This document shows, piece by piece, positions 20,505 through 28,033 of a stretch of DNA of 64,000 nt (the first letter of the stretch is position 1; each line of letters begins with the position of its first letter). Origin of the DNA: JACVRX01 sp963819885 (GTDB lineage Bacteria > Actinomycetota > Actinomycetes > Jiangellales > Jiangellaceae); assembly GCA_963819885.1 (NCBI GenBank), contig CAWFXV010000030.1:310001-374000 (forward strand), written 5' to 3'. The translations under genes and the position numbers were made by a program. The notes below the pieces were generated by a model. That model worked only from the letters and a program-made list of their open reading frames with translations, did no database searches and was not told where the DNA came from.

Positions 20505-22214
20505 TCAGAACCGAGCCGGCTCGGTGTACACACCCCACTCGGCGCGCAGCGCATCGCAAATCTCGCCGAGCGTGGCCTCGGCCCGCACCGCGTCGAGCAT
20601 CGACGGGATCATGTTCTCGCTGCCCCGCGCAACGTCGACCATCCGCGCCACCGCGGCTTGCACAGCGGCGTCGTCGCGCCTGGCCTTCCGCTGAACCAGG
20701 GTGCGCCGCTGCTCGGTTTCGACCTCATGCGAGACGCGCAGGATGTCCAGGTCACCAGTGACGGTGTCGGTGTGCACGTTGACGCCGACGACCCGCTTGT
20801 CGCCCTTCTCCACCTGCTGCTGGTACCAGAACGCCGACTCAGCGATCTCGGACATGAACCAGCCATCCTCGATCCCACGCAGGATGCCGGCTGTCATCGG
20901 GCCGTAGGCCTGGGCCCAGCGGATCTCCGTCTCGCCCATTTCACGGACCTTCTCGAAGATCGCTTCGGCCTCGGCCTCGATCCGATCGGTCAACGCTTCG
21001 ACGTACCACGACCCGCCGAGGGGATCGGCGACGTTCGCGACGCCGGTCTCATCCATCAACACCTGCTGGGTTCGCACTGCGATCTCGGCGGCCTGCTCGG
21101 TCGGCAACGCCAGCACCTCGTCGAGCGCATTGGTGTGCAGGGAGTTCGTACCGCCCAGCACCGCCGACAGCGCCTCGACCGCGGTTCGCACCACGTTGTT
21201 GTACGGCTGATGGCCGGTCAGTGACACTCCCGCCGTCTGGGTGTGAAAGCGCAGCCACTGCGCCCTGTCGGTCTTGGCGCCATAGACGTCGCGCATCCAG
21301 CGAGCCCAGATCCGCCGAGCTGCCCGGAACTTCGCGATCTCTTCGAAGAAGTCGATGTGCGCGTCGAAGAAGAACGACAACCCCGGCGCGAATGCTTCCA
21401 CGTCCAAACCCCGGGAAAGCCCCAGTTCGACGTAGCCGAATCCGTCGGCCAGCGTGAACGCCAGCTCCTGCGCGGCCGTCGCTCCGGCTTCCCGGATGTG
21501 GTAGCCGGACACCGACAGCGGTTTGTACGCGGGGATCTGCCGGGCGCAGTACTCCATCAGGTCGGCGATCAAGCGCAGATGCGGCTCGGGAGCGAACAGC
21601 CATTCCTTCTGGGCGATGTACTCCTTGAAGATGTCCGTCTGCAGCGTGCCGTTGAGAACCGCCGGGTCGACGCCCTGTCGCTCGGCTGCCACCAGGTACA
21701 TGCAGAAGATCGGGACCGCCGGCCCGCTGATCGTCATCGAGGTGGTGACCTCGCCCAGCGGGATGTCGGCGAACAGCGCATCCATGTCGAGCGCCGAGTC
21801 GATCGCCACCCCGCAGTGTCCGACCTCACCCAGCGACCGGTCGTCGTCGGAGTCGCGGCCCATCAGCGTCGGCATGTCGAACGCGACCGACAGCCCGCCG
21901 CCGCCGGAGCGCAGGATCATCTTGTACCGCTCGTTGGTCTGCTGCGCGTTGCCGAAGCCAGCGAACTGACGGATGGTCCAGGCGCGGCCGCGGTATCCGG
22001 AGGCGTACAGCCCACGGGTGAAGGGGTACTCCCCGGGCCAGCCGATCCGCTCGAACCGGAGGTCGTCGGTGTCCTCGGGCGGTCCGTAGACCGGATCGAC
22101 GTCAAGGCCGGACAGCGTCGTGAAGTCCGCGTCGCGGACCTGGCCGGCCGCGCGGGCTGCGTCCCATCGGGCCCGCCACCGCTCCCGGCCGGCCCTGATC
22201 TGATCCGCGTCCAC
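20505..22214 (-). CDS. B12-dependent acyl-CoA mutase large subunit, isobutyryl-CoA mutase type
   Basis: The catalytic TIM-barrel subunit of an adenosylcobalamin mutase without its B12-binding domain, so a separate small subunit is needed. Two substrate-pocket positions distinguish mutases. Here they are Phe84 in TIRQFAGFGNA and Gln202 in EYIAQKEW, the Phe/Gln pair known from isobutyryl-CoA mutase, not the Tyr/Arg of methylmalonyl-CoA mutase. Predicted reaction: isobutyryl-CoA to butyryl-CoA. The GTG at 22214 has a perfect AGGAGG five bases upstream, which decides the start (569 residues); the frame opens at a TTG at 22241. A palindrome upstream looks like a regulator site. MeaB, epimerase and cobalamin adenosyltransferase genes lie 5-8 kb away; the small subunit is not in this window. 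Confidence 0.9.
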   Translation of the reverse strand: MDADQIRAGRERWRARWDAARAAGQVRDADFTTLSGLDVDPVYGPPEDTDDLRFERIGWPGEYPFTRGLYASGYRGRAWTIRQFAGFGNAQQTNERYKMILRSGGGGLSVAFDMPTLMGRDSDDDRSLGEVGHCGVAIDSALDMDALFADIPLGEVTTSMTISGPAVPIFCMYLVAAERQGVDPAVLNGTLQTDIFKEYIAQKEWLFAPEPHLRLIADLMEYCARQIPAYKPLSVSGYHIREAGATAAQELAFTLADGFGYVELGLSRGLDVEAFAPGLSFFFDAHIDFFEEIAKFRAARRIWARWMRDVYGAKTDRAQWLRFHTQTAGVSLTGHQPYNNVVRTAVEALSAVLGGTNSLHTNALDEVLALPTEQAAEIAVRTQQVLMDETGVANVADPLGGSWYVEALTDRIEAEAEAIFEKVREMGETEIRWAQAYGPMTAGILRGIEDGWFMSEIAESAFWYQQQVEKGDKRVVGVNVHTDTVTGDLDILRVSHEVETEQRRTLVQRKARRDDAAVQAAVARMVDVARGSENMIPSMLDAVRAEATLGEICDALRAEWGVYTEPARF

Positions 22215-22241
22215 CGCAGCCTCCTGTGTCCTAGCGCGCAA

Positions 22242-22261
22242 TTAGTAGGACGTCCAACTAA
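22242..22261. promoter_or_regulatory. Palindromic operator upstream of the acyl-CoA mutase
   Basis: TTAGTAGGACGTCCAACTAA is a 20-base near-perfect palindrome (9 of 10 pairs). It starts 28 bases upstream of the mutase GTG, where it could block a promoter. Its size and symmetry suit a TetR-family dimer pair. No such regulator gene is adjacent, so the binder is unknown. Confidence 0.6.
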
Positions 22262-22330
22262 GAGTCCCCCGTCTCGGGCGATGAGACAAGTCGGCGGTTC
22301 GAGTTGCGCGCACGCGAGCCACAGTCCTAC

Positions 22331-22358
22331 TTTTCCTATCGTTTTACCGTGTTATAGA
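22331..22358 (+). promoter_or_regulatory. Candidate promoter of the ABC importer operon
   Basis: An AT-rich patch in high-GC DNA. TTTTCC at 22331 could be a -35, and TATAGA at 22353, sixteen bases on, a -10, followed by an AAGGGA ribosome site before the ATG at 22373. The Rrf2 regulator at the end of the operon may act here, but I see no clear symmetric site. Confidence 0.35.
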
Positions 22359-22372
22359 AGGGACCACTGGTC

Positions 22373-23434
22373 ATGCCCGTCCGACCACGCCTCATTACCG
22401 CCCTCGCTGCCGTCGCCGGCCTGACCCTGCTGACGGCGTGCGGCTCAGCCGACCCCACCGAGCCGACGTCTGCCGAAGGAGCACGTGCGACCGCCGACAC
22501 CGTGCGGCTCGGCTACTTCCCCAACTTCACCCATGCACCCGCCCTGATCGGCGTGCAGAACGGAATCTTCGCGGAGAAGCTCGGCGACGTCACGCTGGAA
22601 ACCACCACCTTCAACGCCGGCGGTGAAGCAATCGAGGCCATGTTCGCCGGCGCCATCGACGCGACTTTCATCGGGCCTAGCCCCACCATCAACGCCTACG
22701 CCCAGAGCAACGGCGAAGCGGTGCGGGTCGTCTCGGGAGCGGCCGCGAACGGCGCCTTCCTCGTCGTCCGGGAGGGCATCGACTCTCCCGAGGACCTGGT
22801 CGGCAAGACTCTCGCCACCCCGCAACTCGGCAACACCCAGGACGTGGCACTGCGGTACTGGCTGCAGGAACAAGGCTACGAAGCGACGGAAGAGGGCGGC
22901 GGCGACGTCTCGATCACGCCGATGTCCAACGGCGAGACGTTGGGTGCCTTCGCCTCCGGGGCGATCGACGGCGGCTGGCTCCCGGAGCCATGGGCCACTC
23001 GCCTGGTCAACGAAGCCGGTGCGCACGTTCTCGTCGACGAGACCGAGCTCTGGCCCGCAGGGCAATTCGTCACCACCCAGCTGATCGTCAGCACAGAGTT
23101 CCTCGCCGAGAACCCGGCGCTGGTCGAAGCGCTGATCGCCGGTGAGCTCGAGGCGCTCGAGCTGATCGAGTCTGCGCCGCAGGACGCCCAGGCCGTCGTG
23201 AACACCGCCATCGAGGAGCTCACCGGAGACGCCATGGATCCCGCGCTGCTGTCCGCGGCGTGGAAGAACGTCACCTTCACCGTCGATCCGGTGGCCGACT
23301 CCCTGGTCGAAGGTGCGGCACATGCCGAAGCCGTCGGCTTGCTCGACCCAGTCGAGCTCGACGGGCTGTACGACCTCGACCTGCTGAACAAGCTGCTCGC
23401 GGACGCCGGAAAAGGACAGGTGTCAGCGGGATGA
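22373..23434 (+). CDS. ABC transporter substrate-binding lipoprotein (sulfonate/taurine/nitrate type)
   Basis: A lipoprotein signal (residues 1-22) ends with lipobox LLTAC, Cys23 being the lipid anchor. The mature protein belongs to the NMT1/SsuA-like binding proteins: VRLGYFPNFTHAPALIGVQNGIF at the start, GAIDATFIGPSPTINAYAQ and LATPQLGNTQDVALRYWL further on. Such proteins load small oxyanion-bearing organics (alkanesulfonates, taurine) or thiamine precursors on the importer; the ligand cannot be told here. Length 353 is typical. The stop overlaps the ATPase ATG (ATGA). First gene of a four-gene operon with ATPase, permease and an Rrf2 regulator. Confidence 0.9.
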   Translation: MPVRPRLITALAAVAGLTLLTACGSADPTEPTSAEGARATADTVRLGYFPNFTHAPALIGVQNGIFAEKLGDVTLETTTFNAGGEAIEAMFAGAIDATFIGPSPTINAYAQSNGEAVRVVSGAAANGAFLVVREGIDSPEDLVGKTLATPQLGNTQDVALRYWLQEQGYEATEEGGGDVSITPMSNGETLGAFASGAIDGGWLPEPWATRLVNEAGAHVLVDETELWPAGQFVTTQLIVSTEFLAENPALVEALIAGELEALELIESAPQDAQAVVNTAIEELTGDAMDPALLSAAWKNVTFTVDPVADSLVEGAAHAEAVGLLDPVELDGLYDLDLLNKLLADAGKGQVSAG

Positions 23435-24195
23435 CGACAGTCGCCGCCCAGGAGACGGCCGTCCGTGTCCAGGCGGTCGTCAAGACCTTCGGCCGCGGGC
23501 GAGGACACACCGTCGCGTTGGGCGGACTGGACTTGGCCGTGCCGGCCGGGCAGTTCGTCTGCCTGCTCGGCCGCTCCGGCTGCGGCAAGAGCACACTGCT
23601 GAACCTGCTCGCGGGGCTCGACGATCCCACCGCAGGCTCGGTCGACGTCGGTGGGCGCCAGGTTGCCATGATGTTCCAGGACGCCACCCTGTTTCCCTGG
23701 CTCACCGCGGGCGGCAATGTCGCGCTGGCGCTCAGGCTCGCCGATGTCGCACGAGCGGAGCGGCCAGCTCGGGTCACCGAACTGCTCGAGTCGGTGCACC
23801 TTGGCGGTCTGGAGCACAAGCGCCCGCACGAGCTGTCCGGTGGCATGCGCCAACGGGTGGCGCTCGCCCGCGCACTCGCCCAGGACGCCTCGGTGCTGCT
23901 GATGGACGAGCCGTTCGGCGCGCTGGACGCGATGACCCGGGACGTCCTGCACGACGAGATCGAGCGGATCTGGCGTGAACGCCGGCTCACCGTGCTGTTC
24001 GTCACGCACAACGTCCGGGAGGCGGTCCGGCTCGGTGACCGCGTCGTGTTGATGCAGCCGTCGCCTGGCCGTGTCGACGTCGACATCGACATCGACATTG
24101 CGCGACCACGTCGGATCGACTCCCCCGAGGTGAGTGAGCGGGCCCGGTGGTTCACCGACCGGCTGCAGACCCAACGCAGCGGAGCTGGAGTATGA
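23431..24195 (+). CDS. ABC transporter ATPase (SsuB/TauB-like)
   Basis: The ATPase of the importer. Walker A LLGRSGCGKST is at about residue 45, the Q-loop MMFQDATLFPWLT follows, then signature LSGGMRQR, Walker B VLLMDEPFGALD and the H-loop FVTHNVREA. The C-terminus RVDVDIDIDIARPR is the usual short tail of this subfamily, built on a small GACATC repeat. Length 254. The ATG at 23431 overlaps the preceding stop, and its own stop overlaps the permease ATG, so all three subunits are coupled. Confidence 0.93.
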   Translation: MTTVAAQETAVRVQAVVKTFGRGRGHTVALGGLDLAVPAGQFVCLLGRSGCGKSTLLNLLAGLDDPTAGSVDVGGRQVAMMFQDATLFPWLTAGGNVALALRLADVARAERPARVTELLESVHLGGLEHKRPHELSGGMRQRVALARALAQDASVLLMDEPFGALDAMTRDVLHDEIERIWRERRLTVLFVTHNVREAVRLGDRVVLMQPSPGRVDVDIDIDIARPRRIDSPEVSERARWFTDRLQTQRSGAGV

Positions 24196-25037
24196 GCGCG
24201 ACCCAGACGGCTGAGATGCGCCCGACCTCGACAGAGGCCGATCAGCGCCGGATCGGGCGCACCGTGTGGTCTCGAATCTGGCCGATGCTTGCGGCCGCAG
24301 GAATTGCTGTGGCGGTGTGGCAGCTCGTCGTGTGGTCGGGTTTCAGGCCCACCTACGTCCTGCCACCTCCGCTGACGGTGGCCCAGGAACTGGTCGAACG
24401 ATTGCAGGGTCCCGAGCTGTGGCAGGCGATCGCCACCACCATGCGGCGTGCGGCCACCGGGTTTGCCCTCTCGATCGTGGTCGGAACCGCCCTCGGCCTC
24501 GCGGTCGCGCGCGTACCGGTGCTGCGGGCGGCGGTCGGGTCACTCATCACCGGCCTGCAGACCATGCCGTCCATCGCCTGGTTCCCGCTGACGATCCTGC
24601 TCTTCGGCTTCACCGAGCAGGCGATCCTGTTCGTTGTGGTGCTCGGTGCCGCGCCGTCGATCGCCAACGGGCTGATCTCGGGAATCGACGATCTCCCGCC
24701 GCAGCTGATGCGGGCCGCCCGCGTTTTGGGCGCGAGCGGCGTGACGCTCTACACCGCGATCGTCATGCCGGCCGTCCTGCCCACCTACCTGGCCGGGCTG
24801 AAGCAAGGCTGGGCGTTCGCCTGGCGCAGCCTGATGGCCGGTGAGTTGCTGGTGATCATTGCCAAGCAGCCCTCGCTCGGCAACGACCTCACTTTCGCGC
24901 GCGAATTCGCGAACGCGCCACGCTTGATCGCGGTGATGATCATCATCCTGATCATCGGCATGTTCGTGGACGCGATCTTCAGCGCGATCGCCAATGGGGT
25001 CCGACGCCGCAGGGGGCTGGGAGCGCTGCGGCTCTAG
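24192..25037 (+). CDS. ABC transporter permease (SsuC/TauC-like)
   Basis: An inner-membrane subunit with about six hydrophobic helices (for example WPMLAAAGIAVAVWQLVVW, LIAVMIIILIIGMFVDAIF). The BPD_transp_1 EAA-like loop, APSIANGLISGIDDLPPQLMRAARVLGASG, which docks on the ATPase, is clear at about residues 160-185. Length 281. The N-terminal 30 residues are charged and cytoplasmic. It forms the pore of the importer whose ligand is probably a sulfonate-like compound. Confidence 0.92.
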   Translation: MSATQTAEMRPTSTEADQRRIGRTVWSRIWPMLAAAGIAVAVWQLVVWSGFRPTYVLPPPLTVAQELVERLQGPELWQAIATTMRRAATGFALSIVVGTALGLAVARVPVLRAAVGSLITGLQTMPSIAWFPLTILLFGFTEQAILFVVVLGAAPSIANGLISGIDDLPPQLMRAARVLGASGVTLYTAIVMPAVLPTYLAGLKQGWAFAWRSLMAGELLVIIAKQPSLGNDLTFAREFANAPRLIAVMIIILIIGMFVDAIFSAIANGVRRRRGLGALRL

Positions 25038-25081
25038 TGCCCGCCACGGTTTTGCGCCGCCGCCGGTGGTTGGATGCGATC

Positions 25082-25537
25082 GTGCATGTGACCGCTCGGG
25101 CCGACTATGCCGTGCGAGCCGTGATCGAGCTCGCGTCCCGGCTGCCCGCTTCGACGACTCGGCAGCAGATCGCCGAGTCGCAGGAGATCCCCGGAAAGTT
25201 CCTCGAGACCATTCTCGGAGATCTGCGGCGAGCCGGTCTGCTCGAAGCCCAGCGCGGGGCCGCAGGCGGCTACCGACTTGCCGCCGATCCGTCGACAATC
25301 CGGCTCGCCGACGTGATCCGGGCCGCAGAGGGGCCACTCGCCGCGGTCCGCGGCATGCCGCCGGAGGACACGGCATACCCGGGACCGGCGGCACCGCTCA
25401 CCGACGTCTGGGTGGCGGTTCGGGCGAGTTTGCGCGACGTTCTGGAAGCCACGACCGTTGCCGACGTCCTCGCCGAGCGGCTGCCGGAGCACGTCCGGGC
25501 CCTGCTCGAGCGACCGGACTCCCGGATCCGACGCTGA
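25082..25537 (+). CDS. Rrf2-family transcriptional regulator
   Basis: Begins VHVTARADYAVRAVIELASRL, the usual Rrf2 N-terminus, followed by the wHTH (IPGKFLETILGDLRRAGLLEAQRGAAGGYRLA). No cysteines are present, so it cannot hold an Fe-S cluster as IscR/NsrR do; it resembles ligand-sensing members such as CymR. I take the GTG at 25082 (151 residues) by family alignment; the frame starts at a GTG at 25037 that overlaps the permease stop and would add 15 residues. As the last gene of a sulfonate-type importer operon it probably regulates that operon in response to sulfur supply (inference). Confidence 0.85.
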   Translation: MHVTARADYAVRAVIELASRLPASTTRQQIAESQEIPGKFLETILGDLRRAGLLEAQRGAAGGYRLAADPSTIRLADVIRAAEGPLAAVRGMPPEDTAYPGPAAPLTDVWVAVRASLRDVLEATTVADVLAERLPEHVRALLERPDSRIRR

Positions 25538-25548
25538 CCGTCCAAGCG

Positions 25549-26055
25549 CTACTCGCGGAAGTCCCCCGCGCTCAGCCGGATCGATCGGAGCACGTCGACC
25601 AGGACCTTCCGCTCGTGGTCGCCCAGGGCGCCGAGCCCGAACTCGGTCGCCATCAGCTCGCCGGTGACCTTGTCGACGACCTCGCGGCCATGCTCGGTCA
25701 CCCGCGCCAGCGTGCCGCGGCCGTCGCGAGGGTTCGGCTCCCGGGTGACAAAGCCTGCCGCCTCCAATCGCTGGACGGTGTTGGTGACGCTGGTCGGGTG
25801 CACCATGAGCCGTTCGCCGATCTTGGCCATGGGAAGCGCTCCCGTGCGGCTGAATGTCAACAAGACCAGTGCCTCGTAGCGGGCGAACGTCAGGCCATGC
25901 GGCCGGCAGATCTGGTCGAACTGCGCAAGCAACAGCTGCTGCACACGCATCACCGACGTGGCGGCGGCCATGGCCTCGGCCGGCCCGAACCGCTCTGCCC
26001 AGATCTGCGCGGCACGGCTGATGGGATCGAAATCGAGATCGAGTGGCCGGGGCAC
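25549..26055 (-). CDS. MarR-family transcriptional regulator
   Basis: A winged-helix regulator: LTFARYEALVLLTFSRTGALPMAKIGERLMV, then the recognition helix VHPTSVTNTVQRLEAAGFV and the wing RDGRGTLARVTEHG. With the GTG at 26055 it is 168 residues, normal for MarR, and begins seven bases after the stop of the PH-domain gene. The frame is open to an ATG at 26172, but that would overlap the PH gene's Gly-rich tail. Its neighbourhood (meaB, thiolase, epimerase) suggests control of branched or short-chain acyl-CoA genes, but no target site is seen. Confidence 0.87.
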   Translation of the reverse strand: MPRPLDLDFDPISRAAQIWAERFGPAEAMAAATSVMRVQQLLLAQFDQICRPHGLTFARYEALVLLTFSRTGALPMAKIGERLMVHPTSVTNTVQRLEAAGFVTREPNPRDGRGTLARVTEHGREVVDKVTGELMATEFGLGALGDHERKVLVDVLRSIRLSAGDFRE

Positions 26056-26062
26056 GGATGGC

Positions 26063-26833
26063 TCAGTGAGGGCGTGCGGTGGTCGGCCCGGGGCTCGCCG
26101 GGTGGTCGGGGCGTCGGCTCCGGTATCCACCCCGGCTACCCCGGCCATCCCCGCCGCCACCGGTACCGCCACCCCCGCCGCCAGTGCCGTCGTCCCCGCC
26201 GAGGCCCATCATCTCTCGGCGGCGACGGTGGATGGCCGTCGCGATGATCTGGGGGTCCGGCACGACCCGGAGCTCACGCAACCCCTGCTCCTGGGCGGCG
26301 TTCTCCAAGATGATGTGGCCGGCCGAGAACGGCCGTAGATACCACGGTCTTTCGACCGTGATGTCCAGTACCCGGACGATCTCCATCTCGGCCTCGTGCA
26401 AGGTCCACACACCCCAGACCCGAAACACGCGCGAGTCGGTGACGACGAATCGGTCCCGGATGATCTTCATGAACCGGTAGCCCGCGTATCCGAGGATTCC
26501 CAGCACCACGAGGAGGGGAAGCCCGATCTCGTCCAGCGGAACGTAAGGAAGCCAGCGCACGGCAAGGAAAAACCCGAACAGGGCAATCAGCCCGGGCACG
26601 ATGTAGAGGATCTTGCTGTGCGTCACTTCCGGATGCCGGCTACGACGCCGCCTTCGATGGATGTCGATGGTCCGCTCGGTGGGGATCAGCTTGTCGACCA
26701 CCCGCCGATGCCCAAACAGATTCGCCGGACTGACGAAGTTTCCAATTCGCCGTCGGGAGATCGAGATGAGCCCGCCATCTTCAGCGATCCGGTTCGTCCA
26801 TTCGACAAAGCGTTCAGAGAGCGACGTGGGCAT
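26063..26833 (-). CDS. PH-domain (bPH2/YdbS-like) membrane protein with Gly-rich tail
   Basis: Residues about 75-120 hold two hydrophobic helices (KILYIVPGLIALFGFFLAV, PLLVVLGILGYAGYRFM). After these comes a bacterial pleckstrin-like domain of the YdbS type (RFVVTDSRVFRVWGVWTLHEAEMEI, VLDITVERPW, GHIILENAAQEQGLRELRVV). The last 45 residues are low-complexity Gly/Arg/Pro. Length 256. Similar proteins are common in actinomycetes with no assigned role. It is probably co-transcribed with the 50-residue membrane peptide 12 bases upstream and with the MarR gene 7 bases downstream. Confidence 0.8.
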   Translation of the reverse strand: MPTSLSERFVEWTNRIAEDGGLISISRRRIGNFVSPANLFGHRRVVDKLIPTERTIDIHRRRRRSRHPEVTHSKILYIVPGLIALFGFFLAVRWLPYVPLDEIGLPLLVVLGILGYAGYRFMKIIRDRFVVTDSRVFRVWGVWTLHEAEMEIVRVLDITVERPWYLRPFSAGHIILENAAQEQGLRELRVVPDPQIIATAIHRRRREMMGLGGDDGTGGGGGGTGGGGDGRGSRGGYRSRRPDHPASPGPTTARPH

Positions 26834-26845
26834 CCCGCGCGACCT

Positions 26846-26998
26846 TTAGAACAGTTGGGTGAAGAACGTCATGACCGCATTGAAGCCGTTGGCCAGTGCA
26901 GAGAGCAAAGCGCTCACCGCATCTGCGGCAGCACTGGGCTCGGTGAGCACGTAATACGCAATGAAGGCGACGACCAAGATGGTCAGAAACGTCTTCAC
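26846..26998 (-). CDS. Small single-pass membrane protein (50 aa)
   Basis: A short gene opening MKTFLTILVVAFIAYYVLTE, a single hydrophobic helix with a basic N-terminus, followed by an amphipathic, Ala-rich stretch ending FFTQLF. It starts at a GTG with AGAGG seven bases upstream and ends 12 bases before the PH-domain gene. The ribosome site, membrane-like composition and tight spacing argue that it is real. No family is recognised; it may partner the PH-domain protein in the membrane. Confidence 0.65.
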   Translation of the reverse strand: MKTFLTILVVAFIAYYVLTEPSAAADAVSALLSALANGFNAVMTFFTQLF

Positions 26999-27035
26999 TG
27001 GAGGTCCTCTCCGGCGGCCGGATCACACGTCTGCA

Positions 27036-27056
27036 ACCTTCGTTGTACCCGAAGGT
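27036..27056. terminator. Perfect 7-bp hairpin between meaB and the small membrane gene
   Basis: ACCTTCG, a seven-base loop, then CGAAGGT. It lies 33 bases beyond the meaB stop and upstream of the small gene on the same strand. There is no U-tract, so it may be a U-less actinobacterial terminator or a regulator site for the downstream genes. Confidence 0.35.
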
Positions 27057-27088
27057 GGCCGATCTGTCTGCACACCACGCCGCCCCGT

Positions 27089-28033
27089 TCACAGCGCCTC
27101 GATGATCTCGTCAGCAGCAGCGTACGGGTCGAGCTCGCCCGTTAGCACCTTCTCGGCCAGGACATCCAGTCGCGCGTCGCCATGCACATCGCCGAAGCGG
27201 CGGCGCAGAGCAGTGACGGCGATCGCCTCGATCTCGTCCCGAGCACGTCGCCCACGGCGCCGGGTGAGCTCACCGGAGCGCTCCATCCAGGCCCGATGCT
27301 TGTCGATGGCCTCGACCACCTCGTCGAGTCCTTCGCCCCGAACGGCAACGGTCTTGACGATGGGTTCTCGCCACTCTCCTGGCCCGCGCTCGGCCAGCCG
27401 AATCGTGCCGCGCAGGTCTCGCACGACCTGATCGGCGCCGTCCCGATCGGCCTTGTTGACGACGAACACGTCGCCCACTTCGAGGATGCCGGCCTTCGCC
27501 GCCTGGATCCCGTCGCCCATTCCGGGCGCGAGCAACACCAGCGTGGTGTCCGCGAGTGCCGCGACCTCCACCTCGGACTGGCCCACACCCACCGTTTCGA
27601 TGATGACGACATCGCACCCGGCGGCATCGAGCACCCGCAACGCCTGGGGCGTCGCCCAGGCCAGGCCCCCCAGATGGCCGCGAGTCGCCATCGAGCGGAT
27701 GTAGACCCCCGGATCCGTGGCGTGCTCCTGCATGCGCACCCGGTCGCCGAGCAGCGCGCCGCCGGAGAACGGGGACGACGGGTCGACGGCCAGTACCCCG
27801 ACCCGCCGCCCATCGGCGCGAAACGCCGTCACCAGCGCCGAGGTCGTCGTCGACTTGCCGACACCGGGTGATCCGGTGACGCCGAGGACGGCCGCTCGGC
27901 CCGTGTGCGGTGCCAGTGACGCCATCACCTCCCGCAGCGCCGGCGAGGCGTCTTCGACCTGCGAGATCAACCGAGCGACGGCACGTGGATCACCGTCGCG
28001 CGCCCGCTCGACCAATTCGGCGAGGGCAGGCAT
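27089..28033 (-). CDS. meaB: Methylmalonyl-CoA mutase-associated GTPase MeaB
   Basis: A G3E-family GTPase that gates adenosylcobalamin loading into B12 mutases and protects them. Walker A GSPGVGKSTTTSAL is at about residue 54, the switch region DPSSPFSGGALLGDRVRM follows (an ArgK/MeaB hallmark), then VIIETVGVGQSEVEV and NKADRDGADQV for guanine recognition. Length 314 is standard. The start codon directly abuts the thiolase stop. It probably serves the mutase at 20.5 kb and any methylmalonyl-CoA mutase elsewhere. Confidence 0.95.
   Translation of the reverse strand: MPALAELVERARDGDPRAVARLISQVEDASPALREVMASLAPHTGRAAVLGVTGSPGVGKSTTTSALVTAFRADGRRVGVLAVDPSSPFSGGALLGDRVRMQEHATDPGVYIRSMATRGHLGGLAWATPQALRVLDAAGCDVVIIETVGVGQSEVEVAALADTTLVLLAPGMGDGIQAAKAGILEVGDVFVVNKADRDGADQVVRDLRGTIRLAERGPGEWREPIVKTVAVRGEGLDEVVEAIDKHRAWMERSGELTRRRGRRARDEIEAIAVTALRRRFGDVHGDARLDVLAEKVLTGELDPYAAADEIIEAL

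Noticed and set aside
19056..21224. Plus-strand open frame of 722 codons
   Set aside because: Covers glgB's end in another frame and the antisense of the thioredoxin/TPR and mutase genes; no recognisable domain.
24074..24101. Short GACATC repeat in the ABC ATPase gene
   Set aside because: Simple codon repetition in the protein tail (DIDIDI); no sign of a regulatory or mobile role.
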